NCBI GenBank assembly: GCA_022844205.1 | Contig: JALHMF010000001.1 | Coordinates: 583,023 to 647,022 of the forward strand | Direction: 5' to 3' | From: Xanthobacteraceae bacterium | GTDB taxonomy: Bacteria; Pseudomonadota; Alphaproteobacteria; Rhizobiales; Xanthobacteraceae | Length of the DNA stretch: 64,000 bases | Shown here: positions 51,294 through 60,109 of the stretch, in pieces | Layout of the letters: each line of letters begins with the position of its first letter | Numbering within the stretch: position 1 is the first letter of the stretch | Translations under genes and position numbers: made by a program | Notes under the pieces: model-generated | The model's database searches: none | What the model saw: only the letters and a program-made list of their open reading frames with translations | Told to the model about the DNA's origin: nothing

Positions 51294-53422
51294 GCGGCCA
51301 CGCCAGCCGTTTTCAGCGCGAAGACATATTCAAGCGCTACTTCCTCAAGCCGGTCGAAACGGCCGGCGGCGCCGCCGTGACCCGCATCCATGTTTGTCTT
51401 GGAGTAGATCGGCTCCTTGCCGGTATTGAAAACGCGCAGTTTCGCGACCCACTTCGCCGGTTCCCAATAGGTCACGCGCGGATCGGTCAATCCAGCAAGC
51501 ACCAGCATCGATGGATATTCCTGTGCGCGCACATTTTCATAAGGCGAATAGCGCTTGAGGAGCCTGTACGCCTCGGGATCGGTGATCGGATTTCCCCATT
51601 CCGGCCATTCGGGCGGGGTCAGGGGCAGCGTTTCGTCGAGCATCGTGTGAACCGCATCGACAAACGGCACCTCCGCGATGATGCCCGCGAAAAGCTCGGG
51701 TCGCATATTCGCGACCGCACCCATGAGCAGTCCGCCGGCCGAGCCGCCATGCGCCACGATCTTTTCGGGCGATACGAATTTCTCCCGGATCAGGTGTTCG
51801 GCGGCCGCGATGAAATCGGTGAAGGTGTTTTCCTTCTTCGTCAGCTTTCCCTCGCGGTACCAGCGCCAGCCTTTCTCGGTGCCGCCGCGGATATGCGCGA
51901 TGGCATAGACGAAGCCGCGATCGACCAGCGATAGCCGGTTTGTGTTGAAGGAAGCAGGTATTGCGTTGCCGTAGGCGCCATAACCGTAGAGCAGGCAGGG
52001 CGCGGAGCCATCGAGTTTCGTATCGCGGTGATAGAGCAGCGACACCGGAACGATTTCGCCATCCTGCGCCGGCGCCTGAATCCGCCTGGTGATGTAATTC
52101 GCGGGATCGTGACCTGACGGAATTTCCTGGCGCTTTTTTAGGACGCGCTGCTTGGTGCGCATGTCGTAGTCCCACACTTCGGTGGGTGTGGTCATCGAAG
52201 CATAGGAGAAGCGCAAGTTGTCGGTGACGAATTCGTAGCCGCCCGCCATGCCGAGCCCATAGGCTTCCTCGTCGAACGCAATCGTATGTTCCGACCCGTC
52301 GGACAGTTGCCGCACGATCAGGCGGGGCAAACCCTCATTTCGTTCGAGACGGATCATCCAGTCGCGCAATACCTGAATATCCATGACGAGGGTGCCCGGC
52401 CGGTGCGGGATCAACTCACGCCAGTGCTCGCGGCCCGGATTGTCGAGCGGCGCCAGCATTACCTTGAAATCTTCAGCGCCGTTCGCATTCGTCACAATGA
52501 CCAGCGAAGGCACGCCATTCAGCGATGGATGATGATCGATCTCGTAGCGTTCACCGGTCTTGCGGGGCGCCACCATTTTTGGCGAGGAAAGGGGATTGGC
52601 GAGATCGATCAGCCGCGTCTCTGTGGTTTCATGATCGCCGACGGTAATGACGCCAAACATGCCGGCAAGCAGTTCGCCGACACCGACGAACATGCCCTTG
52701 TCCGCCTCCTCGTGGATCAGTGTGTCTTGGTTCGATGGTGTGCCGAGCTTGTGCAGGAAGACCTTGCTCGGCCGGTTCTCGGCATCGCGCCAGACATAGA
52801 AAAAGGCGCTCGCATCGCGCGTCCACACCGCGCCGCCCGCCGCATCCTGCACGATGTCGGGCAGGTCATTGCCGGTCGCAATATCGCGCACGCGGATTTT
52901 ACAGAATTCGGAGCCTGCATCGTCGAACGACCAGGCAAACAGCTTGTGATCCGGCGAGTGGCGCGACGGGCCAAGCTGGAAATAGGCGAGGCCCTTTGCC
53001 TGCGCGTCGCCATCGAGAAGGATTTGTTCGCTTCCGCCTTCAGCCGGCAAGCGGCACAGCAGCGGATGCTGCCCGCCGTCGCGATAGCGCAGATAATAGC
53101 CGAACGGACCGTCCCTGGAGGGGACCGAAGAGTCGTCTTCCTTGATGCGGGCCCGCATCTCGGCGACGAGTGAGCGTTTCAGCGCGTCGAACGGCGCGAA
53201 CGCCGCTTCGGTATGCCGGTTTTCGGCTTCGAGATTGTCGCGGATTTCCGCATTGAGCTTCGATGGATCGCGCATGACCTCGCGCCAGTTCGGATCGCGC
53301 AGCCAGCCGTAATCGTCGATCAACGTGTCGCCGTGAATTTCATGTTTCACCGGCCGGCGCACCGCTTGCGGAGGAGCATGCGTTACGCCGCCCGCGGCGG
53401 AATCACTCTTTTTCACCGTCAC
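51290..53422 (-). CDS. ptrB: Oligopeptidase B (S9A serine peptidase)
   Basis: 710-aa prolyl-oligopeptidase-type enzyme that cuts small peptides after Arg or Lys. An N-terminal beta-propeller (about residues 70-420) covers the alpha/beta-hydrolase domain (about 430-700). The Ser nucleophile is in [12 protein letters not shown], the Asp in [16 protein letters not shown] and the His in [11 protein letters not shown]. It acts in the cytoplasm. The start at 53422 overlaps the end of msrB by 20 bp, so the two are read together. Confidence 0.93.
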   Translation of the reverse strand: MTVKKSDSAAGGVTHAPPQAVRRPVKHEIHGDTLIDDYGWLRDPNWREVMRDPSKLNAEIRDNLEAENRHTEAAFAPFDALKRSLVAEMRARIKEDDSSVPSRDGPFGYYLRYRDGGQHPLLCRLPAEGGSEQILLDGDAQAKGLAYFQLGPSRHSPDHKLFAWSFDDAGSEFCKIRVRDIATGNDLPDIVQDAAGGAVWTRDASAFFYVWRDAENRPSKVFLHKLGTPSNQDTLIHEEADKGMFVGVGELLAGMFGVITVGDHETTETRLIDLANPLSSPKMVAPRKTGERYEIDHHPSLNGVPSLVIVTNANGAEDFKVMLAPLDNPGREHWRELIPHRPGTLVMDIQVLRDWMIRLERNEGLPRLIVRQLSDGSEHTIAFDEEAYGLGMAGGYEFVTDNLRFSYASMTTPTEVWDYDMRTKQRVLKKRQEIPSGHDPANYITRRIQAPAQDGEIVPVSLLYHRDTKLDGSAPCLLYGYGAYGNAIPASFNTNRLSLVDRGFVYAIAHIRGGTEKGWRWYREGKLTKKENTFTDFIAAAEHLIREKFVSPEKIVAHGGSAGGLLMGAVANMRPELFAGIIAEVPFVDAVHTMLDETLPLTPPEWPEWGNPITDPEAYRLLKRYSPYENVRAQEYPSMLVLAGLTDPRVTYWEPAKWVAKLRVFNTGKEPIYSKTNMDAGHGGAAGRFDRLEEVALEYVFALKTAGVAA

Positions 53423-53831
53423 CGTCCTTGGCCTTCAGTTTCAGGGCGGTGCCGTTCATGCAGTAGCGCAGCCCGGTCGGGTTCGGCCCGTCCGGAAAGA
53501 CGTGGCCGAGATGGGCTTCGCAGGATGCGCAGCGAACCTCGGTGCGGCGCATGAACATGGAAACATCCTCGTGCTCGCTGACCGATTGGAGGTCGAGCGG
53601 CGAATAGAAGCTCGGCCATCCGCTGCCGGAATCGTATTTGGTGCCGGAATCGAACAGTGGATTGCCGCAACTGACGCAGAGATACGTTCCCTCGCGCTTC
53701 TCGTTCAGATACGGACCGGTAAAAGGCCGTTCCGTTCCGTGCTGGCGGGTAACGTAAAACTGATCCGGGGTGAGTTCGTTGCGCCACTGGTCGAGCGTCT
53801 TTGTCACTTTCGCAATCGGCTTCTCTGCCAT
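53403..53831 (-). CDS. msrB: Peptide-methionine (R)-S-oxide reductase
   Basis: 142-aa repair enzyme that reduces methionine-R-sulfoxide. Zinc cysteines lie in LCVSCG and [13 protein letters not shown], and the catalytic Cys in [13 protein letters not shown]. It starts with [15 protein letters not shown], typical for the family. ATG 53831 is chosen where the conserved domain begins; the frame is open to 53888. It overlaps oligopeptidase B by 20 bp downstream. It fits oxidative protein repair and turnover together with that peptidase. Confidence 0.95.
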   Translation of the reverse strand: MAEKPIAKVTKTLDQWRNELTPDQFYVTRQHGTERPFTGPYLNEKREGTYLCVSCGNPLFDSGTKYDSGSGWPSFYSPLDLQSVSEHEDVSMFMRRTEVRCASCEAHLGHVFPDGPNPTGLRYCMNGTALKLKAKDGDGEKE

Positions 53832-53860
53832 GCTGGCTTGCTCCGGGCTGATGGGGGCTG

Positions 53861-53884
53861 TCGGGAGAGAATTATGTCTCCCGA
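53861..53884. terminator. Hairpin at the end of the 107-aa gene
   Basis: TCGGGAGA (53861-53868) and TCTCCCGA (53877-53884) form an 8-bp stem that overlaps the stop codon of the minus-strand gene ending at 53872 and precedes msrB. No T-run is seen, so it may be an attenuator between the two genes rather than a full terminator. Confidence 0.45.
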
Positions 53885-54195
53885 GCACCCTTCACAAGGC
53901 CGCGACCATACACGTCCTTGCGATCACTAGACCGCAATTTAAGCGTTTTCAGGTAGCGCACCAGCAGGAGATGACGGACGGGGTCGTAGTCCTTCGCGCC
54001 TGCGTTCGCGGCGCGGCGTGCCTTGCGTAAGGCACGCGCCAGCCGCTGCGGTTTTGAGTGGTCGATGGCCGCGAATTCGCCGCTCAGTCCGAGCAGCATG
54101 CGGCTCCGGTGCAGCTGGTCGGAAACATCGTCGTGGCGGATCGCCCGGATGCGGCCGGCGGGCCGTTCCGGAATCTGTCTGTGCTTTTCGCTCAT
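53872..54195 (-). CDS. Hypothetical basic protein
   Basis: 107-aa soluble, strongly basic protein (many Arg, Lys and His) with predicted helices such as [20 protein letters not shown] and [18 protein letters not shown]. There are no cysteines, signal peptide or membrane segment. I recognise no family; the charge suggests nucleic-acid binding. ATG 54195 reads away from the DnaA-domain-like regulator, sharing a 203-bp divergent region. A hairpin overlaps its end. Confidence 0.6.
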   Translation of the reverse strand: MSEKHRQIPERPAGRIRAIRHDDVSDQLHRSRMLLGLSGEFAAIDHSKPQRLARALRKARRAANAGAKDYDPVRHLLLVRYLKTLKLRSSDRKDVYGRGLVKGARET

Positions 54196-54237
54196 GTCAG
54201 GCCTCCAGGCGGCAACTCTGGGGCCGGTGCGAATGCA

Positions 54238-54380
54238 GGGGATAAATTCCTATAAGATTTTCCGGGAATACGCGCCTGACCACAGGCCAAGTCTTTGCAG
54301 GGGAAAGAAAAAGTGCAGCGGCGGGCAGGCTTATCCCCGTCCGCTCCGGGTGGCGCAGAATGGGAATAAGTATATATTCC
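54238..54380. promoter_or_regulatory. Divergent control region with DnaA-box-like and inverted repeats
   Basis: Two TTATCCCC octamers lie in opposite orientation: GGGGATAA at 54238-54245 and TTATCCCC at 54331-54338. They match 7 of the first 8 positions of the DnaA box TTATCCACA. An inverted repeat GGAATA-AGTATA-TATTCC lies at 54363-54380, just upstream of the regulator gene, and ATTCCTAT occurs twice (near 54245 and 54376). These are candidate operator sites for the DnaA-domain-like protein encoded next door. Confidence 0.4.
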
Positions 54381-54398
54381 TATTCACGGGAGCCGCAG

Positions 54399-54830
54399 AT
54401 GACCACCCCAATGATCGTCCCCTCCGGGAAGAAACAAGGAAATCTCCACGCCCGGCGGCGACCGCCGATCCGGCGCGCGCGCTACTTCGCCTCCACGCAC
54501 GGCTGGCCGGAAGATCTGTTTTGCAATGTAGCCACGAAACTCGCGGCCGACTATTTCGGCGTTCCGGTCAGCGACATTTCCTCCAACACCCGCCGTTCGC
54601 CCAGAGTCGCCCGGGCCCGGCAGGCGGCGATGTATCTCGCCCATGTTGCGTTCGGCTTGAAGATCGCCGAAGTCGGCACCTGTTTCGGGCGCGACCGCAC
54701 CACGGTTTCCTATGCCTGCAACCGTATCGAAGACAGCCGCGACGATCCGGCGGTGGATGCGGCGCTCACGGAAATGGAAATCGCCGCGGCCATCATGCGC
54801 GGACTGCACACGCGCCCGGTGCGTCCATGA
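54399..54830 (+). CDS. DnaA domain IV-like DNA-binding regulator
   Basis: 143-aa protein. An Arg-rich N-terminus is followed by a domain like the C-terminal DNA-binding domain IV of DnaA (about residues 45-130): NVATKLAADYFGVPVSDI, then RSPRVARARQAAMYLAHV and GRDRTTVSYACNRIE. The last motif corresponds to GRDHTTV in DnaA, which contacts the DnaA box. No AAA+ part is present. It could compete with DnaA at its boxes or act as a transcription factor. ATG 54399 has GGGAG 7 nt upstream. Its stop overlaps the DUF6456 start (ATGA). Confidence 0.8.
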   Translation: MTTPMIVPSGKKQGNLHARRRPPIRRARYFASTHGWPEDLFCNVATKLAADYFGVPVSDISSNTRRSPRVARARQAAMYLAHVAFGLKIAEVGTCFGRDRTTVSYACNRIEDSRDDPAVDAALTEMEIAAAIMRGLHTRPVRP

Positions 54831-55393
54831 GCGGCAAGAGCCGAAAGAGCAGCCGCGCAACCGGCAAAAACAAATCCGGCGATTTCGCCAGGTCGATGCA
54901 GTTCAATGAATCGGAGAGCCCGCTCGCTTGGCTTGTCCGGCGGCGCGACCGGAACGGGCAGCCATTGATCGAGGAGAGCCAGTTCGTGGCCGGTGAACGG
55001 CTGCGTGCGGATTTTACACGCGCGGGCATGATGCCGCGCATCACCGCGAACTGGATCGCGCCCATCTCACAGGGAAGACGCGGCAGCGGCGACGGGACGG
55101 CCTATTTCACAGATTCCGTGATCGCCGCGAAAGAACGGCTCAATCGCGCACTCGCCGCTGTCGGGCCGGAGTTTTCGGGTTTGCTGCTCGATGTCTGCTG
55201 CTTCCTGAAAGGCCTGGAAACGGTCGAGCGCGAACGGCGCTGGCCGCAGCGCACGGCAAAGGTGGTGCTTGGGCTGGCGCTCGACCGTCTCGCGCGGCAC
55301 TACGGAATTTCCGCGGAAGCGCGCGGCCCATCGCGTGCAGCAATGCGTGCGTGGCAGGCGGAGGGAGCGAGACCGTCGATGGACGGAAATTAA
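54827..55393 (+). CDS. DUF6456 domain protein
   Basis: 188-aa protein with the DUF6456 domain. It has SPLAWLVRRRDRNGQPLI and QFVAGERLRADFTRAGMMPRI, then GPEFSGLLLDVCCFLKGLE, where the paired cysteines are notable, and WPQRTAKVVLGLALDRLARHYG at the end. The N-terminus is Ser/Lys-rich. Helical structure and a basic end suggest DNA binding, and in related bacteria the domain occurs next to helix-turn-helix genes. It is translationally coupled to the DnaA-domain-like gene, so the two likely act together. Function unknown. Confidence 0.8.
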   Translation: MSGKSRKSSRATGKNKSGDFARSMQFNESESPLAWLVRRRDRNGQPLIEESQFVAGERLRADFTRAGMMPRITANWIAPISQGRRGSGDGTAYFTDSVIAAKERLNRALAAVGPEFSGLLLDVCCFLKGLETVERERRWPQRTAKVVLGLALDRLARHYGISAEARGPSRAAMRAWQAEGARPSMDGN

Positions 55394-55394
55394 A

Positions 55395-55826
55395 TCAGGC
55401 CGCGCGGGCGAGCGCCTGTTCGGCGTCCGCGCGAATCCGGTTCACCATCGAGCGGAAGCCGTTCGAGCGCTGCGGGGTCAGGTGCTCGCCAAGGCCGAGC
55501 TTGTTGAACACCTCGTTGGCGTCCGTATCGAGAATGGTTTTTGCGGGCTGTCCCGAATAGAGCGCAAACAGGATCGCGATCAGGCCTTTGACGATGTGCG
55601 CGTCGCTGTCGCCCTGAAGTTCGAGCAATGGCCCGCCGGCACCGTTGCCGGGTTTGGTTTCGCTGGTAAGCCAGACCTGACTCGCGCAGCCCTGCACCTT
55701 GTTCTTGTCGTTATGCTCGGCTTCCGGCAGCGGAGGCAGCGCACGGCCAAGCTCGATCACGTAGCGATAGCGGTCGTCCCAGCTATCGAGTACATCGAAA
55801 TCGTCCATGATCTGTTGAATGGCCAT
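55395..55826 (-). CDS. sufE: SufE-family sulfur acceptor protein
   Basis: 143-aa protein that takes sulfur from the cysteine desulfurase SufS for Fe-S cluster assembly. IMDDFDVLDSWDDRYRYVIELG is the SufE opening, and the acceptor Cys lies in KVQGCASQVWL; LIAILFALYSGQPAKTIL and FNKLGLGEHLTPQRSNGF follow. ATG 55826 is set by the conserved start. No other suf genes are in the window, so it acts with a set elsewhere. It ends 1 bp from the DUF6456 stop on the other strand. Confidence 0.93.
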   Translation of the reverse strand: MAIQQIMDDFDVLDSWDDRYRYVIELGRALPPLPEAEHNDKNKVQGCASQVWLTSETKPGNGAGGPLLELQGDSDAHIVKGLIAILFALYSGQPAKTILDTDANEVFNKLGLGEHLTPQRSNGFRSMVNRIRADAEQALARAA

Positions 55827-55894
55827 TGTCCCGCCTCGGGTCTTACGTCCTGCGAGACATATAAGGTGTCGGGCGCCCGAGGCCAACCGGAGGA

Positions 55895-56320
55895 TCAGGC
55901 GGCGGGACGGCGCGGCGGCAGCGGAGCCTGCTTCGGTTCCGGCCCGTTCCAGCGCGGCACCACGTCGGCGGGCGTCAGCGTATCGCGGCCCGGATGCTCG
56001 AACGACTTGCGCAGACGCGGCTCGCTGTTGGTCGATGCCGTATGGTCGTTGCCGAATTTGTCGGAGAGAAACTCGTAGAGCATCTTCGCGCCATGCTGCG
56101 CTTTCTGGCCGAAGGTCTGGAATGCCTGTGCGCCGGTCTCGCATGCTTCGGGGCGGCGCGCGCAGAAACGGGCCGCGTCTTCCAGCGCCGCCTGCGCCAC
56201 GCCAAGCGCCTCCATCGTGCCGACCTGTGCACGGCTGCCTTCGCGCTGCGCCGGGTCAGCCGGCAGAAACAGCACCACGATCGTCAGCCAGAAGCCTGCT
56301 CGAAGCAAAAACCTGATCAC
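55895..56320 (-). CDS. DUF5330 family exported protein
   Basis: 141-aa protein of the DUF5330 family of Rhizobiales. An N-terminal hydrophobic segment (about residues 3-20, LLRAGFWLTIVVLFLP) is a signal or anchor. RFCARRPEACETG has two cysteines that could form a disulfide, and FGQKAQHGAKMLYEFLSDKFG is the family block. The C-terminus is Pro-rich. It probably acts in the periplasm; its role is unknown. It lies 68 bp upstream of sufE on the same strand. Confidence 0.8.
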   Translation of the reverse strand: MIRFLLRAGFWLTIVVLFLPADPAQREGSRAQVGTMEALGVAQAALEDAARFCARRPEACETGAQAFQTFGQKAQHGAKMLYEFLSDKFGNDHTASTNSEPRLRKSFEHPGRDTLTPADVVPRWNGPEPKQAPLPPRRPAA

Positions 56321-56721
56321 TTGCCCGCGTCCCTGGAATCGAACTTGCGGCTGTTCTGATCCGCCGCCTGAAGATGCACCCTAACCGACGCATTTGAAAT
56401 TTTTATTCGGCTTTCGCCGCGCATTCGCATCGAATTTGCCGAAAATCCGAATCAAAAAATTCGCGATTTGGAAACCATAAAAGCCGCGCCATGGCGGGAT
56501 TCCGCGCGCGAGCCGCGCCAAATTCGCGTCAAAGCTGAACAGTTCGCAACCCTTCGTTCACCATGCACAAGGGTTCCCAGCCGGAAGTACTAGAAATGCC
56601 CGCTGGACGGGCATTTCCGGCATCTGCCGGTTGCCCTGTTTAGCGTTCGTTTAAGCGGGGCTGTCACGATCCGCGGACAGGTGAGGGACGGCGTGGCAGG
56701 GACTGCGTCGCACAGTGTTCG
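56321..56721. other. Intergenic region upstream of the histidine kinase gene
   Basis: These 401 bp hold no gene. The left half is AT-rich (56396-56480). A perfect inverted repeat GAAATGCCCG-CTGGA-CGGGCATTTC lies at 56593-56617, without a T-run, as a possible operator or mRNA hairpin. Three GANTC sites (56336, 56449, 56498) could be CcrM methylation targets, which would fit a cell-cycle kinase gene, but the number is only modestly above chance. Confidence 0.5.
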
Positions 56722-58551
56722 TTGCGTAACTCATATTTCGATCCGCTCCGCGCTTACATCGATGCGCTCGTGCATCCGTCCGCGCGCATGGATTCCGTAA
56801 CCGCCGCGCGTCATCGCGCCTTCATCGCAACGCGCCTGCTTGGCGGGTTGCTGGCGCTTGCAATCATGCCGCTGCATTTCGCGCTGCGCGGCGCGCCGTC
56901 GCCGCTGGAGGCCGCGGTTTTCGCATGGTTCGTCGCACCGCCGCTCGTGGCCTGGTACCTTTCGCGCAGCGGCGCCTATGATCGCGCGCATCTGCTCTGG
57001 ACGCTTTCGCTGGCGGGCCTGATCGCGATCGTCGCGAGCACTACGGGCGGCATCGCCTCGTTTGTGATTGTCTGGGCCGCGATCCTGCCGTTCGATGCGG
57101 CACTCTCGGCTTCGCGTCGGATCATCCTGTGGTCGGCTGCCATGGCGGGGACTCTGCTCGCCGGACTTTGGATCGCCGGTGCGATGGCCCTGCTGCCGGA
57201 GCCGATGGCGGGATCGATCGACTCGACAACGCTGCATCTGCTCGCCACGCTTTCGGCGGCTCTCTATGCAGCCGCAGTAGCGCTGGGTGCCGGCTCGCTC
57301 GCCCGCTTCGGCGAGCGCGTGAAAAAACTCGGCGAGTTCCGCTATCGCCTGCTCGCCCAGCATTCCACCGATATGATCTCCCGCCATGGCCGCAGCGGCA
57401 CGACGCTGTTTGTATCGCCGGCCGGCGAGAAACTCGCGGGTGTCGCCTGCACGCAGTTGCTCGGCCACGGCCTGTTCGATCGCGTGCATGTCGCCGACCG
57501 CCCGGCCTTCCTCAACGCGATTGCGGACGCCGCCCTCTGCGACAGGGAAATCACGCTCGAATATCGCCTGCGCCGCGGCAGCCTCGGGCAGGAAGCCGGC
57601 CATCTGGAGCCGATGTTCATCTGGGTCGAGATGCATTGCCATGCGGACGATCGCACGGCACTCGATGCAGAGGGACAGCGCGAAGTCATCGCCACATCCC
57701 GCGACATCACGCGCCGCAAGCAGGACGCGATCCAGATCGAAGCCGCGCAGGAAGAAGCAGCCCGCGCCAATTCCGCGAAAAGCCGTTTCCTCGCCACCGT
57801 CAGCCACGAACTCCGCACGCCGCTGAATGCCATCATCGGCTTTTCGGAAATGCTGAAGAGGGAAAAGGATATCGGGCTCGACTTGGAGCGCCGCCAGGAT
57901 TATGCGCGCCTGATCAACGACAGCGGCAATCATCTGCTCGCGGTCGTGAACGGCATCCTCGATGTGTCGCGCATCGAGGCCGGTCATTTCGATGTGACCC
58001 CAGAGAGCTTTACGATCGCGCCGCTGGCGGAAGCCTGTTACGAGATGATGCTGCTGCGCGCCGAGCAGGCCGGGCTCGATCTGGAACTGACCGTGGCCCC
58101 CGATCTGCCGGATATCCGCGCCGACAAGGTCGCGCTGCGGCAGATCCTGATCAATCTTCTCTCAAACGCCATCAAGTTCACGCCGCGCGGAGGCAGCGTG
58201 GATATGAGCGTCGATGTGGATGACCGCGATCTCATTCTGGTCGTCGAGGATACCGGCATCGGCATCGCCGAAAGCGATCTCGTGCAGCTCGGCAATCCAT
58301 TCTTTCAGGTGAAGGGCGCCTATGACCGCCCCTATGAAGGAACGGGCCTCGGCCTCTCCGTGGTGAAGGGTCTGGTCGGCCTGCACGGCGGCCGCATCGA
58401 CATCAAGAGCCGCCTGGGACAAGGCACCAGCGTCGTCGTGCGCTTGCCGCGCAACGGTGAAAAGCAAACACCGCGCGCGTCCGCCGTGGTCGAAATCCTG
58501 AAACCGCGGACGCCATCCGTTGAAGGTTTGAAGGTGAAGAAAAGTGCGTGA
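56722..58551 (+). CDS. Membrane PAS sensor histidine kinase, DivJ/PleC-like
   Basis: 609-aa hybrid-free sensor kinase. About six helices (residues 35-190) are followed by a PAS domain (about 205-345, LAQHSTDMISRHGRSGTTLF). The kinase core has the H-box ATVSHELRTPLNAIIGFSEML, the N-box ILINLLSNAIKFTPRGG, and G-boxes VEDTGIGI and GTGLGLSVVKGL. The layout and H-box match the DivJ/PleC group that controls DivK and the CtrA pathway in alphaproteobacteria; I cannot choose between them. TTG 56722 is used because conserved sequence starts there. The next gene overlaps its end by 8 bp. Confidence 0.85.
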   Translation: MRNSYFDPLRAYIDALVHPSARMDSVTAARHRAFIATRLLGGLLALAIMPLHFALRGAPSPLEAAVFAWFVAPPLVAWYLSRSGAYDRAHLLWTLSLAGLIAIVASTTGGIASFVIVWAAILPFDAALSASRRIILWSAAMAGTLLAGLWIAGAMALLPEPMAGSIDSTTLHLLATLSAALYAAAVALGAGSLARFGERVKKLGEFRYRLLAQHSTDMISRHGRSGTTLFVSPAGEKLAGVACTQLLGHGLFDRVHVADRPAFLNAIADAALCDREITLEYRLRRGSLGQEAGHLEPMFIWVEMHCHADDRTALDAEGQREVIATSRDITRRKQDAIQIEAAQEEAARANSAKSRFLATVSHELRTPLNAIIGFSEMLKREKDIGLDLERRQDYARLINDSGNHLLAVVNGILDVSRIEAGHFDVTPESFTIAPLAEACYEMMLLRAEQAGLDLELTVAPDLPDIRADKVALRQILINLLSNAIKFTPRGGSVDMSVDVDDRDLILVVEDTGIGIAESDLVQLGNPFFQVKGAYDRPYEGTGLGLSVVKGLVGLHGGRIDIKSRLGQGTSVVVRLPRNGEKQTPRASAVVEILKPRTPSVEGLKVKKSA

Positions 58552-59356
58552 GCCCGAACGACGTCCCCGCGTGGCACCCATACCGCGCAGCGTCCGCAAC
58601 GCTGCGGCCACTCCGCGCGAGCAAAAGCGCTCGTTTCTCGGGGGGTTGATGAGGTTGCTGCTTCCCCGCCGGGCATCGGATGCGGTGGCGGTCATGGTTG
58701 CCTTCACCGCGACCGTCATCGTGATCGTGAATGCCGTGGCGCTTCAACGGCCCTCGGAGCCTGCTGCACCGGCTCCCGCTGGGGTCGCTGCGCGGCAAAG
58801 CGCACCGCTTCCGCCGCTTCCGCCGAAGCGTCCGGCGCAGCAATCGGCTGCGGTCGCCAATCCCACGAACGCACTCGCGCCGCCGGCTTCCATTCCGAAT
58901 GCAAACAGCCCCGCGGTGAAAGCCCGCGTGGAAATGATCGTCACCGTGCAGCGTGAACTGGCGCAGCGCGGTTACTATGACGGCGCCCTCGACGGCCTTC
59001 CGGGTCCGCGCACGGTAGAAGCCATCAAGGAATTCGAGCAGTCGCAGGGCCTGCGCATCACCGGAGAGGCGAGCGAGCAGTTGCTCGGCCATATCCGCAA
59101 GGCGAGACATCGTTCGGAGATCACCGGCTCGATCCCGCGCGCCGATGAAACGAAACAGTCCACGCGTATCCTCGGCATTCAGCGCACGCTGTCCCGGCTC
59201 GGCTACGGCCCCCTGAAATTCAGCGGCCTGCACGATGCCTCCACCCGTGCGGCCATCGAGCGTTTCGAGCGCGACCGCGGGATGCCGGTCACGGGTGAAG
59301 TGAGCACGAAAGTGCAGACCGAACTGGTGCAGGTGACAGGGACCGCTCTCGATTAG
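58544..59356 (+). CDS. Membrane-anchored protein with two peptidoglycan-binding domains
   Basis: 270-aa protein: a basic cytosolic start, one membrane helix (about residues 46-66), a Pro/Ala-rich periplasmic linker, then two PG_binding_1 domains (about 125-185, VQRELAQRGYYDGALDGLPG; and 205-262, IQRTLSRLGYGPLKFSGLHD). It likely ties the inner membrane to the cell wall. The GTG start lies 8 bp inside the end of the histidine kinase gene, so the two are translated together. That suggests a link between kinase signalling and the cell envelope. Confidence 0.85.
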   Translation: MREPERRPRVAPIPRSVRNAAATPREQKRSFLGGLMRLLLPRRASDAVAVMVAFTATVIVIVNAVALQRPSEPAAPAPAGVAARQSAPLPPLPPKRPAQQSAAVANPTNALAPPASIPNANSPAVKARVEMIVTVQRELAQRGYYDGALDGLPGPRTVEAIKEFEQSQGLRITGEASEQLLGHIRKARHRSEITGSIPRADETKQSTRILGIQRTLSRLGYGPLKFSGLHDASTRAAIERFERDRGMPVTGEVSTKVQTELVQVTGTALD

Positions 59357-59388
59357 TCTTTGCCTTCCCGCTCGCCTAAATTCTTCCC

Positions 59389-59742
59389 ATGCGACTGAAA
59401 AGCGCCATCTGGGTCTCGGCCCATATCCGCCGCTGCCACATTGAAGGGGCGTTCGCGGTGGTCCGCCGCCGTGGGGCCGAGGAAGCGGGTGCCATCTTTA
59501 TCAAGCTCGCGCGGCTCGACGGGACGGCCGCACTTTTCGGCCCGGCACCGCAGACCGCCTTCGATGAAGCCCGGCCGAGCGAAAGACTGTTCGTGTCTTC
59601 GTTCGCCGAAGGCTTTGTCCCCGAAGAAAAGGTAGAGGCGCGGATTGTGCGCGAGATCGATTTCGACCCCGACACCTGGATCCTCGAGGTTGAGGACCGC
59701 GCCGGCAGGCATTTTTTGGATCTGGCGGAGACGCCGCGCTGA
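59389..59742 (+). CDS. DUF1491 family protein
   Basis: 117-aa soluble protein of the DUF1491 family, restricted to alphaproteobacteria. It begins RLKSAIWVSAHIRRCHIEGAF, with VVRRRGAEEAGAIFIKL and DPDTWILEVEDRAGRHFLD further on, all family blocks. The fold is predicted alpha/beta; no function is known. It follows the peptidoglycan-binding protein by 32 bp in the same direction. Confidence 0.88.
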   Translation: MRLKSAIWVSAHIRRCHIEGAFAVVRRRGAEEAGAIFIKLARLDGTAALFGPAPQTAFDEARPSERLFVSSFAEGFVPEEKVEARIVREIDFDPDTWILEVEDRAGRHFLDLAETPR

Positions 59743-59893
59743 TCGAAGCCCCGCAAATGGGCATTTCCTGACGCCATTTTCCGCACGGGCGGCGTTTTCC
59801 CGTTAGGAAACTATTAACCATAACCGAACCTAACTGTGCCCAAGGCCGCCATGGTTGCGGCCAAGACCCCGGCCTTTGCCGGAGGAGGGCAAG

Positions 59894-60100
59894 ATGGGGA
59901 CCGTTCATCGTTTTCCCAGTGAGCGAGTAAGAGGCGCGCTGTACCCGGTTGAGCGGGCAGAAGCCGCGAAAATCCTGATTCTGCCGGCCATCCGCATCGA
60001 GCGGCATGCGGAATTCGTGTCCGGTACGTCGCCGGCGGAGACCACGCCGCCGGAAGACCGCAACGGCAGCAAGAGCCGCCGCCGCGCCCGGCGCGGGTGA
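59894..60100 (+). CDS. Small hypothetical protein, 68 aa
   Basis: 68-aa polar protein from ATG 59894, which has a strong GGAGGAGGG site 4 nt upstream. It starts with TVHRFPSERVRG and ends with a run of Arg, Lys and Ser. No membrane segment or known domain is seen. A TTAACCAT sequence (a CtrA half-site-like octamer) lies at 59814-59821, and the leader between 59743 and 59893 is otherwise plain. Similar small proteins occur in Rhizobiales; function unknown. Confidence 0.6.
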   Translation: MGTVHRFPSERVRGALYPVERAEAAKILILPAIRIERHAEFVSGTSPAETTPPEDRNGSKSRRRARRG

Positions 60101-60109
60101 TCGGGATTG

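Noticed and set aside
54023-54826. Upstream extension of the DUF6456 frame
   Set aside because: It overlaps the divergent promoter and the DnaA-domain-like gene; the coupled ATG at 54827 is the better start.
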